64,000 nucleotides of DNA from Mesorhizobium muleiense (GTDB lineage Bacteria > Pseudomonadota > Alphaproteobacteria > Rhizobiales > Rhizobiaceae): assembly GCF_900099905.1 (NCBI RefSeq), contig NZ_FNEE01000028.1, positions 1 to 64,000 on the forward strand, read 5' to 3'. Every line of letters starts with the position of its first letter. Position 1 is the stretch's first letter. Below are positions 35,714 to 46,480 of this stretch, one piece after another. Position numbers and translations under genes: made by a program. Below the pieces are notes generated by a model. It was not told the DNA's origin. It was given only the letters and a program-made list of their open reading frames with translations, and did no database searches.

Positions 35714-36415
35714 CTATCTTCGGACGAAGGTGAGGTAGGCTGGCCGCCGGCCTTCGCGAACGGCCTTCGCCTCGTAGCGTGTGCCCGGCCAACCCTTATA
35801 GGGCCGCTGCCAGTCGGCTGCCTCTTCAGCCTGCCACGCAAACGCTTCATGTGCCCGGCAGTGCAGCAGCGTCCAGTTCACATAGCTATCGATATCGGAC
35901 GCAAAGCGGAATGTTCCGCCTGACTTCAGCACGCGCGCGAAACGGTCGAGATTGACCGGACTGACGAAGCGGCGCTTCCAGTGTTTCTTCTTCGGCCAGG
36001 GATCGGGATAGAGAAGGTCGATGCCGTCGAGCGAGGCTTGCGGGAGCCAGTCGAGCAGGCGCGTGGCGTCGTCGTCATAGACCCGAAGATTGGCAAGCGG
36101 CCGTTCCCTGACCGCCATCATCATCTTGGCCATGCCGTTGACGAAAGGCTCGACGCCGACAAAACCGGTCTCAGGAGCCGCCGTCGCCCGATGCAGCAGG
36201 TGCTCGCCGCCACCAAAACCAATTTCGAGATGAATGGCGCGGACATCGGCTTCGAACAGGCTGCGCAAGTCGGCCGGCGGTCCGGCCGTCAGATCAAGCC
36301 GGTAAGTGCTAAAACCGCTTTCCAGTGCCGCTGCCTGCTGCGGACGGATGGCCTTGCCGCGCCGGCGACCGAAAAATGCTTCGGTCGCACGGCTTGGCCG
36401 GTCTTTCGGATCCAT
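35714..36415 (-). CDS. trmB: tRNA (guanine-N7)-methyltransferase
   Basis: A 233-residue SAM enzyme that makes m7G46 in tRNA. It has the SAM motif IHLEIGFGGGEHLLHRA, the substrate/base motif LLYPDPWPKKKHWKRRF and the C-terminal GTRYEAKAVREGRRPAYL. It lies 26 bases after metK in the same direction, as in other rhizobia. Confidence 0.95.
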   Translation of the reverse strand: MDPKDRPSRATEAFFGRRRGKAIRPQQAAALESGFSTYRLDLTAGPPADLRSLFEADVRAIHLEIGFGGGEHLLHRATAAPETGFVGVEPFVNGMAKMMMAVRERPLANLRVYDDDATRLLDWLPQASLDGIDLLYPDPWPKKKHWKRRFVSPVNLDRFARVLKSGGTFRFASDIDSYVNWTLLHCRAHEAFAWQAEEAADWQRPYKGWPGTRYEAKAVREGRRPAYLTFVRR

Positions 36416-36441
36416 GTCTTCCGGATCTATGGACGCCGCGG

Positions 36442-37731
36442 CTAGGCCGCGACTGCTTCGGCAGGCGCTTCGGCGAGTGCGTCCTTGAGAGCCTTGGCGA
36501 GGTCGGTCTTTTCCCAGGAGAAGGACCCGTCGCGGCCGGCCTTGCGGCCGAAATGACCATAAGACGACGTCTTGGCATAAATCGGCTTGTTGAGATCGAG
36601 ATGGCGACGGATGCCGGACGGCGACAGATCCATCACGGTGCGCAGCGCCTGCTCGAGCTTTGCCTCATCGACCCTGCCGGTGCCGTGCAGGTCGACATAG
36701 ACCGACAGCGGCTGGGCCACGCCAATGGCATAGGAAAGCTGGATGGTGCAGCGATCGGCGAGCTTCGCCGCCACCACGTTCTTGGCGAGGTAGCGGGCCG
36801 CATAGGCCGCGGAACGGTCGACCTTGGTGGTGTCCTTGCCGGAAAAAGCCCCGCCGCCATGAGGCGCAGCACCGCCGTAAGTGTCGACGATGATCTTGCG
36901 CCCGGTCAGGCCGGCGTCGCCGTCGGGCCCGCCGATGACGAACTTGCCTGTCGGGTTGATGTACCAGTTGCAGTTGTCGGCGATCTTAAGGTCGCCCAGC
37001 GCCTCACGAATATAGGGTTCGACGACGTTGCGGACCTTCTTCGAATCCCAGTTGGCGTCGAGATGCTGGGTGGACAGCACGATCTGCGTCACTTCCGCCG
37101 CCTTGCCGTCGATATAGCGGACGGTGACCTGGCTCTTGGCGTCCGGCCCGAGCCGGCCGGCATCGCCGTTGCCTTCATGGCGCGCGGCGGCCAGCAGTTC
37201 GAGGATCTTGTGGCTGTAGTAGATCGGCGCTGGCATCAGATCCGGGGTCTCGCGGCAGGCATAGCCGAACATGATGCCCTGGTCGCCAGCCCCTTCCTCG
37301 CCTTGCCGGTCGGAGGCATTGTCGACGCCCTGGCCGATATCCGGTGACTGGCCGTGCAGCAGAACCTCGATCTTTGCCGTCTTCCAGTGGAAACCGGCCT
37401 GTTCATAGCCGATTTCGCGGATCGCCTTGCGGGCGGCCGACTTGAACTTCGCCGGATTGACGAGCGGATGACCGGCGGCATCCATCAGGATGTTGCCGGC
37501 CTTGTCCTTCTTGAGCAGGGTCTCGGGGACGCGCACCTCGCCAGCGATGACGACGCGATTCGTGGTCGCCAGCGTTTCGCAGGCGACGCGGACCTTCCAG
37601 GGGTCCATGCCGGTCTTTCTGGCCTCGCGATAGACCAGATCGACGATCTCGTCGGAGATACGGTCGCAGACCTTGTCGGGATGACCCTCGGCAACGGATT
37701 CCGAGGTGAATAGATAGTTTTGCCGCGTCAC
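36442..37731 (-). CDS. metK: S-adenosylmethionine synthetase
   Basis: A 429-residue enzyme that makes SAM from methionine and ATP. Motifs seen: ESVAEGHPDKVCDRISDE, GAGDQGIMFGYA and GGGAFSGKDTTKVDRSAAY. I choose GTG 37731, since GAGGGG lies about seven bases upstream; ATG 37761 would lie inside a leader hairpin and add a non-conserved ten residues. It is downstream of praR across a 350-base gap and upstream of trmB. Confidence 0.96.
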   Translation of the reverse strand: MTRQNYLFTSESVAEGHPDKVCDRISDEIVDLVYREARKTGMDPWKVRVACETLATTNRVVIAGEVRVPETLLKKDKAGNILMDAAGHPLVNPAKFKSAARKAIREIGYEQAGFHWKTAKIEVLLHGQSPDIGQGVDNASDRQGEEGAGDQGIMFGYACRETPDLMPAPIYYSHKILELLAAARHEGNGDAGRLGPDAKSQVTVRYIDGKAAEVTQIVLSTQHLDANWDSKKVRNVVEPYIREALGDLKIADNCNWYINPTGKFVIGGPDGDAGLTGRKIIVDTYGGAAPHGGGAFSGKDTTKVDRSAAYAARYLAKNVVAAKLADRCTIQLSYAIGVAQPLSVYVDLHGTGRVDEAKLEQALRTVMDLSPSGIRRHLDLNKPIYAKTSSYGHFGRKAGRDGSFSWEKTDLAKALKDALAEAPAEAVAA

Positions 37732-37746
37732 GGGTGTCCCCTCTTG

Positions 37747-37770
37747 AAAAATCATCGGCACGCTGCCGAT
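37747..37770 (-). promoter_or_regulatory. Terminator-like hairpin in the metK leader
   Basis: On the minus strand ATCGGCA (37764-37770), a three-base loop, TGCCGAT (37754-37760), then GA and five T (37747-37751). It ends 16 bases before the GTG start of metK, too close for a promoter to fit downstream. It must therefore be transcribed in the metK leader. No known SAM riboswitch class was recognised in the rest of the gap (37771-38081), in which nothing else was identified. Confidence 0.6.
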
Positions 37771-38081
37771 TGGCGCGCCACGTGTTAGCTGTGCCGAGCA
37801 GCGCTCGTCAAGCGGTGGGTGCCATTATCTTGTACCACTTTGACCGCCGGCAGGATGCCGCCAGCCTGCCTGGCTCCAGCACGTGCTTTAGCTTCAACAC
37901 GTTGATGAGAAAGACTTTAAGCATGGCTGTCGAGCAAAATCGATCCGCTCTCCGGCATACCTGCGGGATGTAAATTCCACGATGCGCGAGATCGCAAGAA
38001 TTTGCATGCCCGCAATGACGGCTTTGCTATCTTCGACGTTTCAACGGCTGCCAATCAATCGACCCAGACCAATCTGCGTAA

Positions 38082-38501
38082 TCAATCGACTGCGTCGGAG
38101 GAAAGGGCCTTCACAAGCTCGATAACCTTGCGGCGTATCTTCACGTCGGTGATCTTGACGAAGGCCCGGTTGAGTTGAAGACCTTCAGGACTGCCGCAGA
38201 ATTCGACGGCAGAAGCCATTGATGCATCCTCCGCAAATCCGCGGTTGCCCACGGCCTCCTGGCCCGGCGCGTCCTCGAAAAAGAAAGCGACAGGCACACC
38301 CAGTATCGAGGCGATTGCCTGCAAACGGCTGGCGCCAACGCGATTGGTACCCTTTTCGTATTTCTGTATCTGCTGAAACGTTATGCCGAGGTTCTCGCCC
38401 AGCTTTTCCTGGCTCATTCCCAACATATTGCGACGAAGCCTGATGCGACTTCCGACATGGATGTCGATAGGATTCGGCTTCTTCTTGTTTTCTTCTGCCA
38501 T
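38082..38501 (-). CDS. praR: XRE-family regulator, PraR/PhrR-like
   Basis: A 139-residue protein with a Cro/CI helix-turn-helix at residues 15-75 (GSRIRLRRNMLGMSQEKLGE, then ITFQQIQKYEKGTNRVGASR) and a helical C-terminal part. Rhizobial relatives called PraR or PhrR sit between lnt and metK and control surface attachment and other traits. The position here is the same, which supports the name. DNA targets are not visible. Confidence 0.82.
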   Translation of the reverse strand: MAEENKKKPNPIDIHVGSRIRLRRNMLGMSQEKLGENLGITFQQIQKYEKGTNRVGASRLQAIASILGVPVAFFFEDAPGQEAVGNRGFAEDASMASAVEFCGSPEGLQLNRAFVKITDVKIRRKVIELVKALSSDAVD

Positions 38502-38641
38502 TTTTTCCTCGCCGAATTTTTCCGGCTTTTTGTGTTTTTTCTGCCCAAAACGAAGCCGGCGGCCAGTGCCCCAACAGAACCGACGTGCTGACTTCGAGAA
38601 ATTTCAGGCGGTTACAGTATGAGTTTCTAATGTGTCGACTG

Positions 38642-40234
38642 TCAATTCGCCCGTAGCCGTTGCCTTACATTCATTGTGAAAGCGGCGAGAGCGAACAGCA
38701 ACATGATCATCAGTCCATTAATGCGTCTTTGGCTGGAAGAAACGATGGCTCGATTGGAAATCGGCACGTGGACATCGATGGCTCCGCGGGCGTCGATTGC
38801 CAGCGCGTCGAGGATGTGTCCGCGCGGATCGACGACAGCGGAAATGCCGTTATTGGCTGCACGCAACAATGGCACCCCGTTCTCCACCGCACGAATCTGC
38901 GCCTGCCTGAAATGCTGGTACGGACCCGGCGTGTCACCGAACCACGCGTCGTTCGTGACATTCACAATAAGCTCAGCTGACGTTGCGTCAACCGCCACCA
39001 GATCGGGAAAGATGACTTCGTAGCAAATGAACGGAAGCACGCGGATGCCGCCGGGCAACGCGATCGGGTGCCGCTCATTGCCCGCCGCGTAGGTTGTCGG
39101 CCCGGCGACGAGTTGTTTGAGCCCCAAACGGCCAAGCAGGTCGGCAAAAGGCAGATATTCGCCAAAGGGCACCAGATGAACCTTGTCGACTGCATCGGCG
39201 ATTTGACCCTTGTCGTCGATTGCCACCACCGAATTGTAGTACCGCCTGTCGGCATCTTCCGCCGACCCGCCTTCCTCCCGGACGACGCCGGCGATCAGCG
39301 TCTGGCCGTCGCCAAGCATCTCTCCCAGCGCGGTCAGCGCATCGGGACGTTCGGCGAAAAAAAACGGCACGGAGGTTTCCGGCCACAGGATCAATTGCGG
39401 CTTGGCATGACCAGTCTCTGGCGCCTTGGCCGAAAGCCCCATCAGTGTAGCGAAAATCCGGTCGGGCACTGAAGGGTCCCACTTTTCGCTGAGGTCGACG
39501 GCCGGCTGCACGATGCGGACGTCGATTGCGCGGGTTGCGGGTTCGACCTTGGCAGCAAGCCTGACATAGCCGAAGCCGACATGGGCCGCGACGAGGACGG
39601 CAGCCAGTGCACCCCCAAGGCGGATATGCCGGCGCGCCGCAAGCAGGGCCGGCAAGGCAAAGACGAAGACCGCCAGCGCGTTGATGCCGACCATGCCGGT
39701 CACCGACACGCTCTGCATAAGCAAGGGCACCGGCATCGCCGCGTAGCCGACGGCATTCCAGGGAAAGCCGGTGAACAGAAAGTCGCGCAGCCATTCCGCC
39801 AGGCCGAAGCCGAAGGCAAGGGCGGCGATGCGGCCGATGTCGTTGCTCCACAGCAGCCGGGCAACCGCTGTCGCGAAGCCATAGAAAAAAGCGAGCGCCA
39901 GCGGAATTCCGACCACTGCGAAGGGAAGCGCCCAGGCGAAACTGTCGGCCTCGACCAGAAGTGCTGAGCCGATCCACCATAGGCCGGCTAGAAAATAGCC
40001 GAAGCCGAACCACCAGCCGACGGCGAAGGCCGGCCGCAAATGCCGGAACCAGCCATCGGAGGCTTCGCCGGTTGCGCCGTCGAGGAGCCAGACCAGCAGC
40101 GGAAACGAAACGAAACAGACGGCGAAGAAATCGTAAGGCGCCTGGGCAAGAACCGCCAGCGCACCGGCAAGAAACGCCACAAGCGCGCGGCGCCAGCCCC
40201 ACAGCAGAATTATCCGGCCGGCCAGGCGCTTCAT
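38642..40234 (-). CDS. lnt: Apolipoprotein N-acyltransferase
   Basis: A 530-residue inner-membrane enzyme that adds the third acyl chain to lipoproteins. The N-terminal half has six or more hydrophobic segments. The periplasmic nitrilase-like domain has the catalytic residues in LILWPETSVPFF (Glu), DKVHLVPFGEYLPF (Lys) and FICYEVIFPD (Cys). A last hydrophobic segment ends the protein. In rhizobia it usually follows corC directly; here an extra hydrolase gene intervenes. Confidence 0.95.
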   Translation of the reverse strand: MKRLAGRIILLWGWRRALVAFLAGALAVLAQAPYDFFAVCFVSFPLLVWLLDGATGEASDGWFRHLRPAFAVGWWFGFGYFLAGLWWIGSALLVEADSFAWALPFAVVGIPLALAFFYGFATAVARLLWSNDIGRIAALAFGFGLAEWLRDFLFTGFPWNAVGYAAMPVPLLMQSVSVTGMVGINALAVFVFALPALLAARRHIRLGGALAAVLVAAHVGFGYVRLAAKVEPATRAIDVRIVQPAVDLSEKWDPSVPDRIFATLMGLSAKAPETGHAKPQLILWPETSVPFFFAERPDALTALGEMLGDGQTLIAGVVREEGGSAEDADRRYYNSVVAIDDKGQIADAVDKVHLVPFGEYLPFADLLGRLGLKQLVAGPTTYAAGNERHPIALPGGIRVLPFICYEVIFPDLVAVDATSAELIVNVTNDAWFGDTPGPYQHFRQAQIRAVENGVPLLRAANNGISAVVDPRGHILDALAIDARGAIDVHVPISNRAIVSSSQRRINGLMIMLLFALAAFTMNVRQRLRAN

Positions 40235-40414
40235 CGATGCTTCCGAGTCGTGCGAATCACGGCAGAAGATTTATCAGGCCGCAGTCCGCGCTCCAAACGC
40301 CACGACTTCAGCCAGCGTGCCGGATTAGGTCTGCTGGATAGGTGGGGCGACCGACGCCGGCAAGATAAGTGTCGCATGTGAATTGTCGCGCAGACCGCTC
40401 GTGCCGGTGTATCA

Positions 40415-41239
40415 CTATAATGCGCGCGATAGAAAAGCGTTCAGCCGCTCCAGCACGAGATCCGGGGCTTCGAGCTGAGGCAAGTGACCGACGCCAGGTA
40501 ATGTTTCGAACGATGCCTGCGGGATCAGCGCATGAAGCGCTTTGCCTCGCTCCAGCGGGATCCATGGATCGTCCTTGCCCCAAATTATCTTTACCGGACA
40601 CCTGATATCCCCGAACGCCGGCTCGACTTCGGCGGTATATTTTTCGTCGGCTTGCGCGAATTGCCGATAGAAGCTTCCGCGTCCCTCTTCGGCAAGCCAC
40701 GGCTCGACAAGCCTCTCGAAATCTCCGGGCGCGATGTCATTTACGATCGCCCCCTTGATATATGCTTCCACGACCGCTCTGTGGATATGCGGCGGCAGGC
40801 CCAGAAAGGCATCCACATGGCGACCGACATGATCGAAGAACTCCGATCCCCAAGGGCGCATGGCGACGACATTCATCAGGACATACCGCTCGAAGTCGCA
40901 GCCATGCAGCAAATGCGCCCGTAGCGTCGTCGCTCCGCCGAAATCATGGGCAACAACGATGGGCTGCTCCAGGTCCCAATGCGCGAGCATCTCGGCGAAT
41001 ACTTCTCCTTGCACGTCGAGTGAGGTGCGTTGCTCCGCGCCTTTGTCCGATCGCCCGTATCCGGGCATATCGTACCAGTGGACACGATACCGCCTTGCAA
41101 GATCTGGAATAATCCGATGCCATGAGAACGAAGACCACGGCCGGCCGTGCGCCAGCATGAGCGCAGGCCCGCTACCAGATCGCCCCGCTGCCACAGTGCC
41201 CGCAGATGTTTCCACGGTCTCATCGAGTTTCCACGACAT
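40415..41239 (-). CDS. Alpha/beta hydrolase with aspartate nucleophile
   Basis: A 274-residue alpha/beta-fold hydrolase. The nucleophile elbow reads VVAHDFGGATTLRAHL, with Asp rather than Ser, as in haloalkane/haloacid dehalogenases and epoxide hydrolases. The oxyanion segment is LAHGRPWSSFSWH, the acid is in IIWGKDDPWIPLE, and the histidine in LPGVGHLPQLEAPD. A lid domain lies at about residues 130-190. The family cannot be narrowed without testing. It sits between corC and lnt, a pair that is usually adjacent, and is preceded by a palindromic repeat, so it may be an acquired gene. Confidence 0.8.
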   Translation of the reverse strand: MSWKLDETVETSAGTVAAGRSGSGPALMLAHGRPWSSFSWHRIIPDLARRYRVHWYDMPGYGRSDKGAEQRTSLDVQGEVFAEMLAHWDLEQPIVVAHDFGGATTLRAHLLHGCDFERYVLMNVVAMRPWGSEFFDHVGRHVDAFLGLPPHIHRAVVEAYIKGAIVNDIAPGDFERLVEPWLAEEGRGSFYRQFAQADEKYTAEVEPAFGDIRCPVKIIWGKDDPWIPLERGKALHALIPQASFETLPGVGHLPQLEAPDLVLERLNAFLSRAL

Positions 41240-41253
41240 CAGATATTCTCATA

Positions 41254-41303
41254 GAGCGTCGGCCCTAAAGGTGGAAACCGGTTTTTGGGAAAATCCGACG
41301 CTC
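41254..41303. repeat. Palindromic repeat upstream of the hydrolase
   Basis: GAGCGTCGG (41254-41262) pairs with CCGACGCTC (41295-41303). The loop contains AAACCGGTTTTTGGG. It lies 15 bases upstream of the hydrolase start, in the gap 41240-41397. Confidence 0.75.
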
Positions 41304-41397
41304 AAATAAAGCTGGTATTCAGGACAGAGCCGTCCGTACGAATTGGTTCGCAAGTGCTTGAACGGATCGTCGACCGTCATCTGGCGAGCGGCGTCTT

Positions 41398-42471
41398 TCA
41401 CGCCTGCTCGGCGCGGACGGCGCGCCGCCGGCGCTCGCTTTTCTGGGTCTCCACGATGCGCACACGCTTGACGCGGCGTGGATCGGCGTCGAGCACATGG
41501 AATTCGAAGCCGGGGATGGCCTGCACCACTTCGCCGCGTGCGGGGACCCGGCCAAGCGTGTTGAAGATCATGCCGCCGATCGTGTCGACATATTCGCCAT
41601 GCTCGCCGGCGGCAAAATCCTCGCCGATCATCTTGGCGACATCGTCGATCTCGGCCTTGCCGTCCACGACGAACACGCCCTCGCCGGTCTGGGTGATCAT
41701 CGGCTCGTCCTCGTCGTGCTCGTCCTCGATGTCGCCGACCACCATCTCGACGATATCCTCGAGCGAGACCAGACCATCGGTGCCGCCATATTCGTCGATG
41801 ACCAGCGCCATCTGGGTGCGCATCGCCTGCATCCGCCCCATCAGATCGGAGGCGAGCATCGACGGCGGCACGAAAAGCACCGGGCGGATCAGGGTCAGGT
41901 CGCCGATGGTGCGCGTGAGATCGACCTTGGCGAGATCGAGAAGCGTGGCAGGGGCGGCTTTCCTGGTCGTCCTGCTCTTTCTGACGCGGGCCAGCTTGGT
42001 GATGTGAGCGAGCACGTCGCGGATGTGGACCATGCCACGCGGGTCGTCGAGCGTCTCCGAATAGACCGGCATGCGGGAATGGCCGGACTGCTCGAACAGC
42101 CCCAGAAGATCGCCCAGGTTCGTCGTGATCTCGACCGCCTCGATGTCGGCGCGCGGCACCATGACATCCTCGACGCGAACCTCGCGCAGGCGCAGAATGT
42201 TGTTGAGCATGGCCCGTTCGCCGGGCGAAAAGGCGCCGGCATCGCTCGCCGTTTCGGCAAGCGCGTCGGCGATCTCCTCGCGCAGGCTGGTGCCGTTGCG
42301 CTGCCTGAACAGGCCGAGCACGCGATCGAACAGGGAAGGACCGGCAGGCGATGGCTCGCTGGCGAAGCTGCCGGTCGTGGTACTCGGACTAGAGTCCTCT
42401 TCCGTCTGTTCGGATGGCTTGGTCGCACTGCCGGCGTCTGGGTGGGCGGCAGTCTCTGGTTTGTCGTTCAT
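41398..42471 (-). CDS. CorC/HlyC-type CBS-domain protein
   Basis: A 357-residue cytoplasmic protein. An acidic N-terminal 50 residues are followed by LREEIADALAETA, VRVEDVMVPRADIEAVEI and a pair of CBS domains (to about residue 245, with QMALVIDEYGGTDGLVSLED). The C-terminal transporter-associated domain contains DTIGGMIFNTLGRVPARGE. It lacks a membrane DUF21 domain. Such proteins are annotated CorC (Mg/Co efflux) or haemolysin C. It is downstream of ybeY and phoH in the standard order. Confidence 0.88.
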   Translation of the reverse strand: MNDKPETAAHPDAGSATKPSEQTEEDSSPSTTTGSFASEPSPAGPSLFDRVLGLFRQRNGTSLREEIADALAETASDAGAFSPGERAMLNNILRLREVRVEDVMVPRADIEAVEITTNLGDLLGLFEQSGHSRMPVYSETLDDPRGMVHIRDVLAHITKLARVRKSRTTRKAAPATLLDLAKVDLTRTIGDLTLIRPVLFVPPSMLASDLMGRMQAMRTQMALVIDEYGGTDGLVSLEDIVEMVVGDIEDEHDEDEPMITQTGEGVFVVDGKAEIDDVAKMIGEDFAAGEHGEYVDTIGGMIFNTLGRVPARGEVVQAIPGFEFHVLDADPRRVKRVRIVETQKSERRRRAVRAEQA

Positions 42472-42498
42472 CGTCGTCCGGTCATTTGATCTTTTTAG

Positions 42499-43005
42499 TT
42501 ACGCGTAGGGATCGGGAATGGCAAGCCTTGCAAGTGCTGCGCGTTCGACGGCTTCCATTTCTTCGGCCTCGGCGTCGGTCTCGTGATCGTAGCCCAGCAA
42601 ATGCAGCAGGCCATGGATGACGAGATGGGTGATATGGTTGTCGACAGGCTTGTCTTCCAGTGCGGCTTCCCGCGCGACCGTCTCGGCGGCCAGCACAATG
42701 TCGCCGAGCATGGGCGGCAGCGGACGGCCCTTGGCGAGCGGAAAAGCCGGGAAAGACAGGACGTTGGTCGGTTTGTCCTTGCCGCGCCATCCCGCATTGA
42801 GACTGCGGATGTGGGCATCGTCAGAAAAAACGATGCTGAGCTCGGAACGGCCGGCCGCGCCGGTTTCGGCAAACGCGGCGGCAACGGCGCGATCGACCAG
42901 CCGCGTCAGCGCGGCCTCATCGGGCCAGTCGCCCGCTTCGACTGCTATATCGATGTCGACGGGGACCGGAAGATCCCCGCCTACAGATTTTTTGTCCTCA
43001 GCCAT
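42499..43005 (-). CDS. ybeY: Endoribonuclease YbeY
   Basis: A 168-residue metal-dependent RNase needed for 16S rRNA 3'-end maturation. The zinc motif is HLVIHGLLHLLGYDHETD, with DDAHIRSLNAGWRGKDKPTN before it. In rhizobia YbeY (SMc01113 type) also affects sRNA regulation. It is downstream of phoH (12 bases) and upstream of corC. Confidence 0.95.
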   Translation of the reverse strand: MAEDKKSVGGDLPVPVDIDIAVEAGDWPDEAALTRLVDRAVAAAFAETGAAGRSELSIVFSDDAHIRSLNAGWRGKDKPTNVLSFPAFPLAKGRPLPPMLGDIVLAAETVAREAALEDKPVDNHITHLVIHGLLHLLGYDHETDAEAEEMEAVERAALARLAIPDPYA

Positions 43006-43017
43006 AAGGCTGCATCT

Positions 43018-44067
43018 TCAGCCTTCGGCGCCCAGGCCCCGGGCCAGCTTGCCGTCGCGGTCGTAGGCCTTGACGATCTCGGCGACCAGCGGATGCCTGA
43101 CGACGTCGCCTTCGTTGAAGCGCACCGTCACCATGCCGGTGACGCCGTCGAGGATCCTGAGCGCCTCGACCAGACCGGATTTGGTGTTTTGCGGCAGGTC
43201 GATCTGGGTCGGATCGCCGGTGACGATCATGCGCGAATTCTCGCCGAGACGGGTCAGGAACATCTTCATCTGCATCGGCGTGGTGTTCTGCGCCTCGTCG
43301 AGGATGACGGCGGAGTGCGCCAGTGTGCGGCCGCGCATGAAGGCCAGCGGCGCGATCTCGATCACCTCGGCGGCAATCGCCCGCTCGACCTTGTCGGCCG
43401 GCATCATCTCGTAAAGCGCGTCATAGAGCGGCCGCAGATAGGGATCGACCTTCTCCTTCATGTCGCCGGGCAGGAAGCCGAGCCGCTCGCCGGCCTCGAC
43501 GGCAGGCCGCGACAGCACGATGCGCTCGACCATGCCACGTTCGAGCAGCATCGCCGCATGCGCCACCGCCAGGAAGGTTTTTCCAGTGCCAGCCGGGCCG
43601 ATGCCGAAGACGAGCTCGGACCGCTCCAGCGCGCGCATATAGGCGTCCTGGTTGAGCGAGCGGGCATAGATCGTCTTCTTGCGCGTCGATATCTGGGCGG
43701 CTGACACCTTGCCCTTGCGCTCCAGCGTCGGCAGCGTCAGCTGGTCGTCGGCGGCGATCGCCATGCGCACGGCGCCGTCGACGTCCGACTGGCCGATGTC
43801 AGCGCCTTTCTGGAGAATGCCGTAGAGATTATCCAGGGCGCGGCGCGCCTGCTCGGCGGCCGAGGCGGAGCCCTTGATGGTCAGCTGGTTACCGCGCGAG
43901 CGGATATCGACGCCAAGCTTCTGCTCGAGCCTGGCCAGATTCTCGTCGAACTGGCCATAAAGGGCGCTGGCAAGCTTGTTGTTGTCGAAAGTCAGAACGA
44001 TGTGCGCCATATCCGAAGCCCCCGATGGTAGATTCTGGGGCAGGTTCTTCACTTCCGCAGCGCTCAA
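43018..44067 (-). CDS. phoH: PhoH-like ATPase
   Basis: A 349-residue protein. A KH-like region lies at about residues 45-75, and the PhoH helicase-type ATPase has Walker A GIGPAGTGKTFLAVAHAA and Walker B SAVILDEAQNTTPMQMKMFL. The start is TTG 44067, with AGGAG a few bases upstream; ATG 44010 is an alternative. It is next to ybeY, with which PhoH/PhoL proteins are functionally linked in RNA processing. Confidence 0.92.
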   Translation of the reverse strand: MSAAEVKNLPQNLPSGASDMAHIVLTFDNNKLASALYGQFDENLARLEQKLGVDIRSRGNQLTIKGSASAAEQARRALDNLYGILQKGADIGQSDVDGAVRMAIAADDQLTLPTLERKGKVSAAQISTRKKTIYARSLNQDAYMRALERSELVFGIGPAGTGKTFLAVAHAAMLLERGMVERIVLSRPAVEAGERLGFLPGDMKEKVDPYLRPLYDALYEMMPADKVERAIAAEVIEIAPLAFMRGRTLAHSAVILDEAQNTTPMQMKMFLTRLGENSRMIVTGDPTQIDLPQNTKSGLVEALRILDGVTGMVTVRFNEGDVVRHPLVAEIVKAYDRDGKLARGLGAEG

Positions 44068-44093
44068 CCGTCTCTCCTCATCTGCCGAGACCT

Positions 44094-45515
<1,422 letters not shown>

Positions 45516-45614
45516 CTGGCGGCTTCTAACGCCTTTCCCCGACAAAAAACAGACGATTCTGCCTTACAGCGCCGCGCCTCCTTTGGACGCGCAAAGCGCT
45601 GGAGCTTTTCCGGC

Positions 45615-46415
45615 TTACCGGCTCGGGCGCGGATCGGCGAGCGCCGCCTGCACCATATCACGCACCTGACTTTCCATCAGCCTGGCCGTTTCCTTGCGCC
45701 TGGAGCCCTTGGAGAAGGCGACCGGCTCGCCGAAATGCACTTCTACATCGAGCCCGCCCTCCGCCATCAGCACCTTGAGATGGGGCATCAAATCCTCGTC
45801 GCCGATCCAGGCGGCAATCGGCCGGTGCCTGCGGCCGAGCGGCACGCCGTGCAGGCGCGTATAGACGATCGCCACCGGCTGGATGAAGACCGTTTCGGCC
45901 GCCCCTTCCGAAATCGCCATCGAGGCGGCGCCGAACAGCGTGCTCTTGAACGGCAAGATCATGTTGCCGTCGCTGGTCGAACCTTCGGCAAACAGCACCA
46001 TGGCGTCGCCCTTGGCCATGCGGCTGGCGATCTCGCTCGCCTGGTCGCCCGACGAACGTTTGCGCTCGCGCTCGATGAAAACGGTGCGCTGCAGCTTCGA
46101 CAACATGCCGATCAACGGCCAGCCGGCCATGTCGGCCCTGGCGATGAACGTCACGTCGGCCATCGACCCCAGCACCATGATGTCGGTCCATGAAACGTGG
46201 TTCGACGCAACCAGTAACGGGCGCTGATTGGACAAGGTCCCCTTGACGTGGATGCGCATGCCGAGCGCCCGAATGATGAGCCGGTGCCAGATCTTCAGGA
46301 TGAACGTCTCGCGCCACAGGCCGGTCTTCATCGACAGGATCTGCAACGGCACGAGGATCAACGAGCCTGCGACAACGAGGCCCAGCGCCAGGAAAATCCT
46401 GATTTTTCCGATCAT
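45615..46415 (-). CDS. 1-acyl-sn-glycerol-3-phosphate/lyso-ornithine acyltransferase
   Basis: A 266-residue membrane-associated PlsC-family acyltransferase. The first 30 residues are hydrophobic. The NHXXXXD box is seen in VASNHVSWTDIMVLG and the substrate motif in LFAEGSTSDGNMILPF. In Sinorhizobium meliloti the homologue next to miaB is OlsA, which finishes ornithine lipid synthesis; position supports that role, but PlsC activity is also possible. I leave the symbol open. Confidence 0.85.
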   Translation of the reverse strand: MIGKIRIFLALGLVVAGSLILVPLQILSMKTGLWRETFILKIWHRLIIRALGMRIHVKGTLSNQRPLLVASNHVSWTDIMVLGSMADVTFIARADMAGWPLIGMLSKLQRTVFIERERKRSSGDQASEIASRMAKGDAMVLFAEGSTSDGNMILPFKSTLFGAASMAISEGAAETVFIQPVAIVYTRLHGVPLGRRHRPIAAWIGDEDLMPHLKVLMAEGGLDVEVHFGEPVAFSKGSRRKETARLMESQVRDMVQAALADPRPSR

Positions 46416-46480
46416 TCGCTCTTGGCCCTGTCCCGAGTTCTGGCTGGAGCGACGCGTCCAACTGGACGTCCAAGCACGCT

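Noticed and set aside
37771..38081. Known SAM riboswitch upstream of metK
   Set aside because: I could not fit the conserved core of SAM-II or other classes to the sequence; only the terminal hairpin is supported.
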